Notes: generated from the letters alone by a model not told the origin. Positions 1 through 8,742 are shown, counted from the stretch's first letter. The stretch: DNA of 64,000 nucleotides from Corynebacterium ammoniagenes DSM 20306 (GCF_001941425.1 NZ_CP009244.1:2108001-2172000), one strand, 5' to 3'. Translations and numbers: made by a program.

Positions 1-315
1 CCCAACCAACCAAAGTTAGCTAGGTAAGGTAAAAGTGTTTTAACTGCATCAGCAGACAACAATTACATCAAAATCAATATGCACCGTTCAACAAATTTTC
101 ATGTTTACAATACCGCCGTTACAAACGATAAGCGGCATCCGGTACACACCAACAACCAAACAAACCAAAAAGCCTATTCAGTCCAACATAATTCCCATCC
201 ACACAACACAGACAAAAATATAAAATCTAGTACATTGGCACACTATTGAGTTCTCAGACAACAATCGCACACTCGATTGGAGCTTTTTATCTTTAGCCCC
301 GCTCTTAAGCGGCTT
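1..315 (-). other. rRNA operon leader (precursor rRNA 5' region)
   Basis: Read on the minus strand, this is the transcribed leader of a ribosomal RNA operon whose 16S gene should begin just outside the left edge. Positions 238-263 carry the boxA-like element GAGAACTCAATAGTGTG preceded by TGTTGTCT, a hallmark of actinobacterial rrn leaders that takes part in antitermination and RNase III processing. The rest is AT-rich with no ORF, as expected for a leader. No 16S sequence itself is in the window, so the assignment rests on this element and the strong promoter upstream. Confidence 0.75.
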
Positions 316-320
316 TATTG

Positions 321-349
321 AACTTACGCTATCGATTCGACCGTGTCAA
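321..349 (-). promoter_or_regulatory. rRNA operon promoter
   Basis: The minus strand has a perfect -35 TTGACA (344-349), a 17-bp spacer and a -10 TAAGTT (321-326), directly upstream of the rRNA leader. The boxA-like element follows about 60 bases downstream. Further rrn promoters may lie upstream, as is common in this group, but none is equally clear. Confidence 0.7.
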
Positions 350-458
350 ATCCTTGCTTTGAAGTTCTTCGTTGAGTCGCTTTGCGTTTACCTTGCGGCA
401 ACCTCTCGGCGACATCCATAAAGGTAGTTGATCTTCGATGAGGAAGGCAAATCGCCAT
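324..458 (-). CDS. small basic ORF overlapping the rRNA promoter (44 aa)
   Basis: A 44-codon frame opens with ATG (458-456), preceded by a strong Shine-Dalgarno GGGGAGG about 6 bases upstream, and ends with a TAA that lies inside the -10 hexamer of the rRNA promoter. The product would be basic (a K/R-rich stretch at residues 24-34) with no membrane segment or known domain. A weak upstream promoter (TTGTTG, 16 bp, TAGAGA) is present around 488-515. It could be a real small protein, a leader peptide whose translation affects the rRNA promoter, or a chance frame. I do not recognise a family. Codons such as CGA, AGA and AGG are unlike those of highly expressed genes, which lowers confidence. Confidence 0.35.
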   Translation of the reverse strand: MAICLPHRRSTTFMDVAERLPQGKRKATQRRTSKQGFDTVESIA

Positions 459-543
459 CTTCACCTCCCCTATTTCCGCAGGATATCTCTAGTTTCTGCC
501 CCTCGTTCAACAATCGCGTGGTTTGTGTTGTCGTGAAAAGACA

Positions 544-577
544 CAACGCCCGCTACCGAAGTTGGTAGCGGGCGTTG
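544..577 (-). terminator. intrinsic terminator of the iron transporter operon
   Basis: A perfect 14-bp stem (544-557 with 564-577) closes a 6-base loop and is followed on the minus strand by TGTCTTTT. It lies about 50 bases after the stop codon of the ATPase gene and separates it from the rRNA operon. Confidence 0.85.
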
Positions 578-624
578 ATGTGAATCAAAGTCGAGTAGGT
601 TTCTGGATACTCGCCATTTGCTAG

Positions 625-1380
625 TTAGTGATAGCAAGCAAGTAGTCCACCGGGACCATCAATGACTTGGATTCGCGTATTAAAGATTGGCGACAGGATT
701 TCTTCTCGCATGATTTCATCTGGGGTACCGAATGCGACGATTTGTCCATCTTTCACGGCGCAGATGTACTCGGCATAGCGCGCTGCGTAGTTGATGTCGT
801 GCAATACAACAATGATGGTGCGGCCGAGCTGCTCGGCAGCTTCTTTCAAGTGCCGCATCATTTCCACCGAGTGTGCGATGTCCAGATTGTTTAGTGGCTC
901 ATCAAGAAGTACATAGTCTGTTTCCTGGCATAGCACCATGGCGACGTAGGCACGTTGGCGTTGACCGCCCGAGAGTTGATCCAAGTAGCGGTCTTCCAAA
1001 GGCCCCAAGTGAAGGAAGTCAATGTACTTGGTAATAATCTCTTCGTCTTCATCGGTCAGGCGGCCCTTGGAATAGGGAAAGCGACCGAAGCCCACGAGCT
1101 GACGGACGGTCAGCTTGGTAATGAAGTGGTTTTCCTGGCGGAGAACGGAGATGATCTTTGCCAAGTCTTTGGACTTGGAGGTCGCAATATCCATTTCGGC
1201 GACCTTGATCTCGCCGGCATCCATGCCGAGCAAGCGGCCGACCATCGTCAGCAGCGTCGACTTGCCGGCACCATTGGGGCCGATCAGCGCGGTGATACCG
1301 CCAGCTGGGATTTCAAGGTTGACGGGACCAATTTCAGTTTCTGATGAATACGCCTTTGTGACGTCAGTCAGAGTAATCAC
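625..1380 (-). CDS. iron-siderophore ABC transporter, ATP-binding protein
   Basis: This 251-aa cytoplasmic ATPase powers import of a ferric siderophore through the two permeases encoded upstream. It has a Walker A (GPNGAGKST, about residues 34-42), an ABC signature LSGGQRQR (about 137-144), a Walker B ending VLLDEP and a switch histidine (VVLHD). It resembles the FepC/FhuC/YclP/VctC group. The start is GTG at 1380, overlapping the permease stop in a GTGA junction, so the two are translationally coupled. It is the last gene of the operon and is followed by a strong terminator. The substrate is not visible from the sequence; catecholate siderophores are typical for the closest relatives. Confidence 0.92.
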   Translation of the reverse strand: MITLTDVTKAYSSETEIGPVNLEIPAGGITALIGPNGAGKSTLLTMVGRLLGMDAGEIKVAEMDIATSKSKDLAKIISVLRQENHFITKLTVRQLVGFGRFPYSKGRLTDEDEEIITKYIDFLHLGPLEDRYLDQLSGGQRQRAYVAMVLCQETDYVLLDEPLNNLDIAHSVEMMRHLKEAAEQLGRTIIVVLHDINYAARYAEYICAVKDGQIVAFGTPDEIMREEILSPIFNTRIQVIDGPGGLLACYH

Positions 1381-2426
1381 AGTCGTCCCTTTCTTAAGAT
1401 GACGTACAGGAACACAGAACCGCCTACTAACTCAATAATGATAGTCACTACGCCCTGTGCATAAAACACGTGCCGCATGATGAAGTATGCGCCGGTGAGC
1501 ACCGTAAAGCCAGTTACCGCGGCCATCGGGAAGAGATAGCGGTGGTCATAAGTATCAGAAAATTGATAAGCCAAGGTGGCAACGAGGAAGCCCAGGAAGG
1601 TCATCGGACCGACAAGCGCGGTCGTTGTTGCCATTAAAATGGAGACCAAAACCAAGGTGTATATCGCATTGACCTTGTGGTTAACACCCAAGCTGATCGA
1701 GGCATCCCGCCCGAGCGCCAGCACATTGAGGCGGCGCGAGTTTAGATACATCAACACCGTGGCACCGATGATGAGCGGAATGGCGATGGGATAGTACTCA
1801 GTATCGGCATTGGTAACCGAACCGAAAAGCCGAGCGGTTAAGACATCGAATTCACTGGGGGTCAGCAGACGCTGCATAAACGTCGAGATGGAGCCTAGTC
1901 CGCCACCGATGACGATGCCGACGAGCAACATGGCGTGCATGTTTTTGGCATTTCCGGTGAGCAGCCAGGAGTACAGCAGCAGCGAGAGAAAGACCATGAG
2001 GACGAGCTGCACGACGAACATCTCTACGGTGCGGGCATTGTTCAGACCTACCGCGCCGAAAAAGAAGATGGTGGCGGTGTGAATTACTCGATAGAGCGAT
2101 TCAAAGCCCATGATTGACGGCGTCAAAATTCGGTTATTGGTCACCGTTTGAAATGCCACGGTGGCCACGGCTTGGCAGACTGCCACCAAGGCCATGGCGA
2201 TTACCCCATCGAGGCGACGATTGGCGATGAGCCAAAAGCCGCGGGTGCCAAATTCCATCGGGTTTTCATAGGCCAAAAGACCGAAGGAAAATAGCGCCGC
2301 CAAAATGGACATGGCGATAATCATGATCCAGTATTTGCGGGCCGCTGTCGCCGACTGGAAAGCGCCGACGTGGCGCGAATCTTTTTTCATTGGGCCTGCC
2401 ACTGCAGCGCGTTCTTTATTTGCCAC
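1377..2426 (-). CDS. iron-siderophore ABC transporter permease (FecCD family)
   Basis: This 349-aa protein is a polytopic membrane subunit of the BtuC/FecCD family with about nine to ten hydrophobic segments. The conserved family stretch VGPMTFLGFLVATLAYQ near residue 270 is the region that contacts the ATPase. It resembles YclO/CeuC and forms a heterodimer with the permease encoded immediately upstream, which it overlaps by 11 bp. A polar N-terminus of about 30 residues precedes the first membrane segment. Confidence 0.9.
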   Translation of the reverse strand: MANKERAAVAGPMKKDSRHVGAFQSATAARKYWIMIIAMSILAALFSFGLLAYENPMEFGTRGFWLIANRRLDGVIAMALVAVCQAVATVAFQTVTNNRILTPSIMGFESLYRVIHTATIFFFGAVGLNNARTVEMFVVQLVLMVFLSLLLYSWLLTGNAKNMHAMLLVGIVIGGGLGSISTFMQRLLTPSEFDVLTARLFGSVTNADTEYYPIAIPLIIGATVLMYLNSRRLNVLALGRDASISLGVNHKVNAIYTLVLVSILMATTTALVGPMTFLGFLVATLAYQFSDTYDHRYLFPMAAVTGFTVLTGAYFIMRHVFYAQGVVTIIIELVGGSVFLYVILRKGRL

Positions 2427-3453
2427 GAGTCGACCTCACAATCAAACCAACGAAGACGATGGCTCCGACGATTCCCAAAATAACCGACACTGGCATTTCA
2501 AATGGTGAAATAATCACGCGGCCCAGCAGGTCACAGACGGTGACGATGGCGATGCCGAGTAGCAAGACCCACGGCAGGTTGGAGCGCAGGTCGTCACCGC
2601 GGAACATGCTGACGATATTGGGAACAATCAAGCCCAAAAATGGCAGGGAGCCAACGACCACGGTGACCACACCAGTGGCGATGGACACCAATGCGGTTCC
2701 CAGCAGTAAGACCTGGTTGTAGTTCAAACCAATATTGGTGGCGATATCCTCGCCCAAGCCTGCGGCAGTGAGCTTATCCGCGAAGAAAAAGACGGCGATT
2801 ACGACAACGAGGACAACCCACAGAACTTCGTATTGGCCTTTGTACACAGAGGTAAACGAACCCATGAACCAGATGCCAAGCTGTTGCAGCGAATCGGTGG
2901 CCAAAGCAAAGAAAGAGGATACTGAGCCAATGACTGCGCCGAGCATGATGCCGACGATGGGCACGACCATGGACGAGCGCAGTGTTACTCGGCGTAGGAA
3001 GAGGAAGAAGATCATGGTGCCGATGAAGGAAAAAATCACGGCAACAATCATCTTGACCAGTACTGATGACTGCGGGAACAAGATCAAACACATCAGCAAC
3101 CCGAGCCCGGCCCACTCGGTGGTACCGGTGGTTGTCGGTTCGACGAAGCGGTTTTGCGTCAGCAGCTGCATAACTAGGCCACAAATGGCCATGGCTGCGC
3201 CAGCGAGAACCAGTGCAATAGTGCGCGGAACGCGGGTGATCCCGAACATTTCCCATCCGAAGTCATCGGAAAGAATGCTGTATTCGCCCACGGACAACGA
3301 CGCAATCAATAAGATAGCGACGCCAAGCGTGGCTAGAGAAAGCTTCCAGTTCCATAACTTGCCGCGGGATCGGCGCTGAGGTGTCGCCAACTCAGAACCC
3401 GCTCCCGGCATATGCGCCGTAGGCGTCGAGTTCGAGGGATTGTCCATAATCAC
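2416..3453 (-). CDS. iron-siderophore ABC transporter permease (FecCD family)
   Basis: This 345-aa membrane protein is the second FecCD subunit, resembling YclN/CeuB. It has an N-terminal cytoplasmic tail of about 30 residues, then about nine transmembrane segments, and the motif VVGSLPFLGLIVPNIVS near residue 270 that matches the family coupling region. Its start follows a gap of about 125 bp after the binding-protein gene that contains a hairpin, so the permeases are probably expressed below the level of the binding protein. Confidence 0.9.
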   Translation of the reverse strand: MIMDNPSNSTPTAHMPGAGSELATPQRRSRGKLWNWKLSLATLGVAILLIASLSVGEYSILSDDFGWEMFGITRVPRTIALVLAGAAMAICGLVMQLLTQNRFVEPTTTGTTEWAGLGLLMCLILFPQSSVLVKMIVAVIFSFIGTMIFFLFLRRVTLRSSMVVPIVGIMLGAVIGSVSSFFALATDSLQQLGIWFMGSFTSVYKGQYEVLWVVLVVVIAVFFFADKLTAAGLGEDIATNIGLNYNQVLLLGTALVSIATGVVTVVVGSLPFLGLIVPNIVSMFRGDDLRSNLPWVLLLGIAIVTVCDLLGRVIISPFEMPVSVILGIVGAIVFVGLIVRSTRGK

Positions 3454-3473
3454 TTATTCTTTCAAACCGAAAA

Positions 3474-3514
3474 CCGGTTGAGGCCTTAGGGTCTCATTCC
3501 CCAAGGTCAACCGG
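3474..3514 (-). promoter_or_regulatory. intercistronic hairpin between binding protein and permease genes
   Basis: An 8-bp perfect outer stem (3474-3481 with 3507-3514, CCGGTTGA/TCAACCGG) continues into an inner imperfect stem. There is no T-run after it. In a binding-protein-first operon such a structure typically stabilises the upstream message or attenuates downstream genes. The role here is inferred. Confidence 0.45.
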
Positions 3515-3579
3515 CATTCATCGTCAAGCACTGTGCACCCTAGCTTTTATCAAAGCGCAAGGTGTGCACCCTGGCTAAA

Positions 3580-4611
3580 TTAATTCTGTGCCTCAAATGC
3601 GTCGGCGATGAGGTTGAGAATCTCGGTGTAGGTCACGATGTTCTCATTGGTGTAGGTATCCGTAGGAGCCAGGATGATGTTGTCCTCTTCCACTGCCGTG
3701 ACGTTTTGCAGCGCGGCGCTTTCGGAGATCAAATCAGATGCTGGTGAGTAGTCCGGTTCATCGGAAGAAACGGCTGCGTCACGGTCGAGGACCATGAGGT
3801 AATCCGGGTTGGATTCCGCGATAGCCTCAACGGAGATGTCATCACCTTCGTGGTTGGAGGAACCTTCTGGAACCTCCAGGGATGGTGTAAAGCCAATCAA
3901 ATCAAACAGTGGGCCCCAGGTACGGCCAACCGATGGCGCGATGTAGTTGATTTCGCCGCCGGAGGTGTTGACCGCCATGACGGTCTTTTCTGGATCGTAG
4001 GCTTCCTTCGCGCGCTCCAGAGCGGCGTTGAAGTCATCGATGTGCTGCTGAGCTTCTTCTTCGTGGCCGAAGATCTTGCCCAGGTTTTCAGTCAAGCGGA
4101 TAAGTTCCGCATCCAGTGGCTCACCATCGCGCGGGGTGAAGTCAACCAAGGTAGCATCGGGAGCAAGCTCTTCGATGTCTTCACCGTGCTGGGAGAAACG
4201 CTGACCATTCCACACTAAGTCCGGCTCTGCCGCGACAATATTTTCCAGGTTGGGCTCACGGTGGGAACCAAGATCGAATTCGATGGTTTCTTCGTTGTAG
4301 GTATCCGACAAGGAATCTGGAATCAACGTAATGGGTGCCGCAGCCAATTCCACATCCCATTCCGCCAGAAGCTCAAAAGCGCGGTTATCAGTAACCGCTG
4401 GCTTTTCTACTGGCATGGACACGGTTTTTTCACCGAAGTTGTCTTCAACAACTAGTTCGCCTTCGCCGGCCGCGGCCTCATCGGTCGAGCCTTCAGATGC
4501 AGCAGTATCAGCTGCAGTTGAGTCTGCGGAGTCAGTCTCCGAGTTGGAGCACGATGCCAATACCAGCGATGCCGCAGCAACAGAAGCCACAAGGGCGTGA
4601 CGAATCTTCAT
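3580..4611 (-). CDS. iron-siderophore ABC transporter substrate-binding lipoprotein
   Basis: This 343-aa exported lipoprotein has a basic N-terminus, a hydrophobic core and a lipobox ending LVLASC, with Cys20 as the lipidated residue. A Ser/Glu-rich low-complexity linker (about residues 22-52) precedes a periplasmic-binding type III fold of the FecB/YclQ/CeuE group, including the stretch AAPITLIPDSL. It captures ferric siderophore outside the membrane and delivers it to the downstream permeases. It is the first gene of a four-gene operon under a DtxR-like box. Confidence 0.9.
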   Translation of the reverse strand: MKIRHALVASVAAASLVLASCSNSETDSADSTAADTAASEGSTDEAAAGEGELVVEDNFGEKTVSMPVEKPAVTDNRAFELLAEWDVELAAAPITLIPDSLSDTYNEETIEFDLGSHREPNLENIVAAEPDLVWNGQRFSQHGEDIEELAPDATLVDFTPRDGEPLDAELIRLTENLGKIFGHEEEAQQHIDDFNAALERAKEAYDPEKTVMAVNTSGGEINYIAPSVGRTWGPLFDLIGFTPSLEVPEGSSNHEGDDISVEAIAESNPDYLMVLDRDAAVSSDEPDYSPASDLISESAALQNVTAVEEDNIILAPTDTYTNENIVTYTEILNLIADAFEAQN

Positions 4612-4697
4612 GGTTGTAGGTAAGCCTTTCTCAAGTTTTTTAAGTTTCTTCCAGGCTTTATGGGAATTGCTAGAAAAGAGTTAGCTTCCCCTAAGCT

Positions 4698-4735
4698 CTG
4701 ACAAGGCTAACCTAACTGAGGTTAGGGTAAGTTAC
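4698..4735. promoter_or_regulatory. DtxR-type iron box upstream of the siderophore transporter
   Basis: The consensus TTAGGTTAGSCTAACCTAA is approached twice. On the plus strand TGAGGTTAGGGTAAGTTAC (4717-4735) matches about 14 of 19 positions. On the minus strand TTAGGTTAGCC starts at 4716 and reads left as a strong half-site. The position, about 90-120 bases before the binding-protein start, fits iron-dependent repression by DtxR. Confidence 0.7.
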
Positions 4736-4906
4736 AAGACCCCAATTCTCCTACGGGGGTATCCACGCCGTAAAAAAATGACCACCCCGACCTTCGCCAA
4801 ACTGCAGGAAATGCGGCCCCACCTGCATAGTATTCAAATTTACGCAGACTATGAGCCGCACACTCTTTAGGTGGGTCTGTGATACACAACTCACCGTAGC
4901 ACACCG

Positions 4907-6283
4907 CTACGACTGCAGTTTTTCTACTTCCACAACCCCACCCGCTGCCGCAAATTCCTCGCGCGCGGACTGCAATAACGTCGGATCGCCGAGCAGATCC
5001 AAAGTCACTTGCGCTAAACCAGCAGCCGAATCATAAGCGGCGCGTTGTGCCTGCGGTGTTTGTGCCCAGTGCGCGAAGTCTTCCGTATGCAAAGCCACAT
5101 CACTGGGAGACACTTTCACCATGGGGTGAATCCCGGGCACGCGCTGGGAGACGTTTCCGAAGTCAGTCGATGCCGCAAGTGTCTCCGGCACGATTCCTTC
5201 TGGCAGCGCGACCCGACCGCGCAGGCTTTGCGCGTGCGCCCACCGGGCGGACATCGCCTGGTTATTGCGCACCGGCAGTGACATCGGGTGCGGATCCCAC
5301 TCGATCTCATACCCGCATCCAGCCATCAGCGCTGCACCTTGGACAATGTCATTAACGCGTGCGGAAATATCCATGAGAGCATCCACGCCCAAAGAACGCA
5401 CGTATAACTCCATCGTGGCCTCAGCTGGAATAACGGAAGGACGGTGCCCACCTTCCGTGATAATCGCATGCAAGCGATCACTCGGTGGCATTTGCTGCCG
5501 GAATAGGCCCAGACCTTGGTAGGCCAACGAGGCTGCATCGAGAGCATTTTTGCCCATAAATGGCTGCGAGCTGGCATGGGCTGCAATCCCGTGGAATTTC
5601 ACCGTTGCCGAACGCCGTCCTACCCAAGCATGTGATGCGATGTCATAACCAAATCCATGAATCATCACCGCGGCATCAATGCCTTCTAAGCTGCCGCCGC
5701 GGATCATATATTCCTTGCCCGTGTGGCCTTCCTCTGCGGGAGTGCCCTGCAAAACTATTCGGCCTTCCAGCCCTTTCGCCGCGGGCGATGCCAATACTTT
5801 CGCCGCCGCAAGGAAAGCCCCCACGCCTGCTGCGGCGATGACGTTGTGACCACAGGCATGACCAATGTCCGGCAAGGCATCATATTCCGCCATGATGACG
5901 ATGCTGGGATGCACGGCTGCATCAAAGCCCGGGGATTGCACAGCAGCCTCGAAGGCAGTGCCAACACCGTAGGGCCCTAGGTCGACGGCGTGCCCATGCT
6001 TGTCGATGATCCCTGCCAAGACTTTTTGCGAACGCACCTCTTCAAAAGCCAACTCTGGGTGGGCGTGTAGATCCTCGACGATAAAATCCAGGTCTGACTG
6101 TAGCTTGGCCACTTCCCCATCGACCGCCGCCCAGACCGCGGACTGCTGCGGATAGGCATCCAGCTGCAGGTCACTGCCGCCTTGTGCATCTGCTTCTGCT
6201 GCCACCCGCGATTTAATAAGAGCCGAGGTTGCGTCCAAAAAGGAAGTCGAGGGCGTTTGCGGTTGTGAGTGCTCAGAATTCAT
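4907..6283 (-). CDS. M20 family amidohydrolase (AbgA/AbgB-like)
   Basis: This 458-aa metallo-amidohydrolase has the M20 pattern: MAEYDALPDIGHACGHN (metal ligands Asp and His), the EEGHTG segment with the catalytic Glu pair, a dimerisation insert with SATVKFHGIAAHASSQP, and a late H (VALHTED). Relatives cleave N-acyl amino acids or p-aminobenzoyl-glutamate. The start is ATG at 6283, 2 bases after the stop of the AbgT-type transporter, so transport and hydrolysis are probably coupled. A longer upstream start exists but lies inside the transporter gene. Substrate specificity cannot be read from the sequence. Confidence 0.85.
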   Translation of the reverse strand: MNSEHSQPQTPSTSFLDATSALIKSRVAAEADAQGGSDLQLDAYPQQSAVWAAVDGEVAKLQSDLDFIVEDLHAHPELAFEEVRSQKVLAGIIDKHGHAVDLGPYGVGTAFEAAVQSPGFDAAVHPSIVIMAEYDALPDIGHACGHNVIAAAGVGAFLAAAKVLASPAAKGLEGRIVLQGTPAEEGHTGKEYMIRGGSLEGIDAAVMIHGFGYDIASHAWVGRRSATVKFHGIAAHASSQPFMGKNALDAASLAYQGLGLFRQQMPPSDRLHAIITEGGHRPSVIPAEATMELYVRSLGVDALMDISARVNDIVQGAALMAGCGYEIEWDPHPMSLPVRNNQAMSARWAHAQSLRGRVALPEGIVPETLAASTDFGNVSQRVPGIHPMVKVSPSDVALHTEDFAHWAQTPQAQRAAYDSAAGLAQVTLDLLGDPTLLQSAREEFAAAGGVVEVEKLQS

Positions 6284-6285
6284 GT

Positions 6286-8001
6286 TTAACCACCGATAAA
6301 GATGTCGTTGCCTGGTCCCAGTGGTAGATCCACGAAGTACCACACGCCCAAAAGCACTGCCCACGCTACCCAGAATGGAATCACAAACGGGATAAGGCGT
6401 GCCATCATCGTGCCAATACCGGCGCGAGGTTCATAGCGTTGCAGCAAGCCCAGCATCACGATGAGGTATGGGTTAAGTGGAGTAATAATCTGCGTTGCGG
6501 AGTCGCCGACGCGGAAAGCTGCCTGGATAAAGGCTGGTTCGTAACCGAGCAAAGCAAACATCGGCACGAAGACTGCTGCCATCAGCGTCCACATGGACGA
6601 ACCGGAAATAATAAGCAGGTTCAACAAAGAGGCAAGGACACAGAACGCCAAAATTGCTGGGAAGCCGGTTAGGCCAATTTGTTCCAGGAAGGCCGCGCCC
6701 TTGACCGCGGTATAGGTACCGATGCCGGTCCACGAGAATAGGGCAACGAATTGACCCAGGATGAAGGCGAGGACCAAAAAGCTCATCATGGAGGCCAAAG
6801 ACTGGCCCATCATGTCCACGACATCCTTCATGCCACGGATGGTCTTGACAACCCAGCCGTAGACCAAGCCCATCACAATGAAGTAGATGAAAATGATGAA
6901 GACAATGGAGCTCAGCAGCGGCGATTCTGGCAGGTAGCCACCGGACTCATTGCGCCACGGGGAACCAGGAACCATAACCGCCGCCACGATGACTACGGTC
7001 AAAATCGCAGTAGCAATAAGCGACCAGATAAGACCCCGGGATTCTTCCCCGGAAAGTTCTGCGGAAAGTTCATTGCCCTCCGCGTCGCGGTCGCCGCGCT
7101 CTTTCGCTTCTTCCGGGTCAATGTCTTCGGCAGTCGGAACGTCTTGACCCCACATGCGTGGTTCCAAAATCTTGTCAATGATGTAGCCGGCAATCAGGCC
7201 CAGCACGATGGACGATGCGATGTTAAAGAAGTAGTTGGATACGGCGGTGACTTCTTGGAAATCAAAGTCCGGCAAAGTCTCCATGACCGCGGTGGAAATA
7301 CCGGCGAATAGTGCATCCAGCGAAGTTGGTACCAACGCTGTGGAATAACCGGCACCGACGGCGGCGAAACCACCCAGCAAACCTGCCACTGGGTGACGGT
7401 CTGCTGCCTTAAAGACCATGGCTGCCAACGGTGGGATGACCACGAATGCTGCGTCGCCCATGACCGAACCGGTCACGCCGATAACACCGACGGCATAGGG
7501 CAAAATGGCAGGCCGCGCGGAACCGAAAAGTTTGCGAATTAGCGCAGACAACATGCCCGAACGCTCAGCAATACCGACACCCAACAAAATGGGCAAGACG
7601 GTAACAAGCGGCGGGAAACCGATGTAGTTTTCTCCCATGGTCGTGGTTAGCCACGTCAGGCCTTCACCGGTAAACAGCCCATGGATCTCTTGTACCTCGT
7701 CACTGCCAGGTACTTGGAAGGAGATATTCTGCCACGCAAAGATCGTGGATAATACACCTGTAATCAGGAAGAGCCCGAGGAAGATAGTAAAAGGTTCCGG
7801 CAGCTTATTGCCGACATACTCAATGCCGCTCAAAAACTTATCAAGCCACTTCGCACCCGTAGACGTGTTATCGGATGCATCCGAGTCTGCGTTCTTCGAC
7901 TCGCCTTTGGTATCTAATGCGGAGCTAGGCTCCGCCACTCCCCCAGTGTGTGCTGCGTTGCCTGGATCGTCATGGAGTTCATGTTCATTGTCTTTGGCCA
8001 T
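6286..8001 (-). CDS. AbgT family transporter
   Basis: This 571-aa membrane protein has a hydrophilic Ser/Asp-rich N-terminus (about 45 residues), then many hydrophobic segments typical of AbgT/MtrF/YdaH, including IGVTGSVMGDAAFVVIPPLAAMVF and a C-terminal SGSSMWTLMAAVFVPMFALLG. A charged cytoplasmic insert rich in Asp and Glu (about residues 260-300) separates two membrane halves. Family members import p-aminobenzoyl-glutamate or export sulfonamide-type antimetabolites. The start ATG at 8001 has GGAG 7 bases upstream. It is the first gene of a two-gene operon with the M20 hydrolase. Confidence 0.85.
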   Translation of the reverse strand: MAKDNEHELHDDPGNAAHTGGVAEPSSALDTKGESKNADSDASDNTSTGAKWLDKFLSGIEYVGNKLPEPFTIFLGLFLITGVLSTIFAWQNISFQVPGSDEVQEIHGLFTGEGLTWLTTTMGENYIGFPPLVTVLPILLGVGIAERSGMLSALIRKLFGSARPAILPYAVGVIGVTGSVMGDAAFVVIPPLAAMVFKAADRHPVAGLLGGFAAVGAGYSTALVPTSLDALFAGISTAVMETLPDFDFQEVTAVSNYFFNIASSIVLGLIAGYIIDKILEPRMWGQDVPTAEDIDPEEAKERGDRDAEGNELSAELSGEESRGLIWSLIATAILTVVIVAAVMVPGSPWRNESGGYLPESPLLSSIVFIIFIYFIVMGLVYGWVVKTIRGMKDVVDMMGQSLASMMSFLVLAFILGQFVALFSWTGIGTYTAVKGAAFLEQIGLTGFPAILAFCVLASLLNLLIISGSSMWTLMAAVFVPMFALLGYEPAFIQAAFRVGDSATQIITPLNPYLIVMLGLLQRYEPRAGIGTMMARLIPFVIPFWVAWAVLLGVWYFVDLPLGPGNDIFIGG

Positions 8002-8240
8002 GGCGCTCTCCTTCAAGCCGGTTGCGTCCGTCACTTTTCGTGACAACGTACCTCGCCAAAGTAATGAGGCTTATGACACATCTCAAGCGATTTATGAGCT
8101 GCGGTATCAAATTGTTATCAACGCAATGCTGTCAATTGCCCGCAATATCGCCAATATCAGCACAAATGCAGCGCTTAGCTAAGAAAGTAAATTCAAACGT
8201 GCACACCGGAGTGCCTAATTAAATTCACCGAAGAAACCAG

Positions 8241-8603
8241 CTATTTGGATTCCAGCCACTCTTTGAGAACCACCGCATGGTTGATTTCGTGGTCTTTGGC
8301 CGCATACATCAAAGACACATCCCCGTCTTCGACCATCTCCACCAGCTCGGCCAAGTCTTCATTGCCGCTGGAATCAGATTCTGTCAGCTCTGACTTATAC
8401 CGTTTGGAAAATTCTTTGAATTTATCCTCGTCATGGTCAAACCACTTGCGCAGGTCAGGCGACGGCGCCACATCTTTGAGCCAATGCCCCGGCAGATCTT
8501 CCTTTTTCACCCCGCGTGGCCACATCCTATCCACCAATACCTTCTTGCCCGGAGCTGTTTCCTTGCCCGAGGTGTAATCATGGACTTTTACGGTTTTAAT
8601 CAT
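8241..8603 (-). CDS. DUF488 family protein
   Basis: This 120-aa soluble protein carries the DUF488 signature LVDRMWPRGVKKEDL near residue 25 and the later RYKSEL and DVSLMYAAKD stretches. The family is widespread and uncharacterised. The start is placed at ATG 8603 because AAGGAGA lies about 10 bases upstream, whereas the ATG seven codons earlier would place the ribosome site inside the gene. It is transcribed towards the AbgT operon and appears monocistronic. Confidence 0.8.
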   Translation of the reverse strand: MIKTVKVHDYTSGKETAPGKKVLVDRMWPRGVKKEDLPGHWLKDVAPSPDLRKWFDHDEDKFKEFSKRYKSELTESDSSGNEDLAELVEMVEDGDVSLMYAAKDHEINHAVVLKEWLESK

Positions 8604-8714
8604 TTTCGTATGTCTCCTTCCCATATTTTCCCATACCGCTCCTCATTTCTTGAGGAACTATCTATCTTCCACCCTAGATCTTTGTCAGCGTCAGGTGGTG
8701 AGAAAAAGAGAAAA

Positions 8715-8742
8715 CCCCAGCTCAAACGATGTTGAGCTGGGG
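8715..8742 (-). terminator. intrinsic terminator after tmRNA
   Basis: An 11-bp stem (8715-8725 CCCCAGCTCAA with 8732-8742) is followed on the minus strand by TTTTCTCTTTTTC. It lies 9 bases beyond the tmRNA 3' end. Confidence 0.88.

Noticed and set aside
3532..3572. Direct repeat TGTGCACCCT occurring twice
   Set aside because: Only two short copies, not evenly spaced with other elements; probably chance within the intercistronic gap.
4722..4904. 60-codon minus-strand frame between the DtxR box and the amidohydrolase gene
   Set aside because: It overlaps the iron box, has no good ribosome site and its translation shows no family resemblance.
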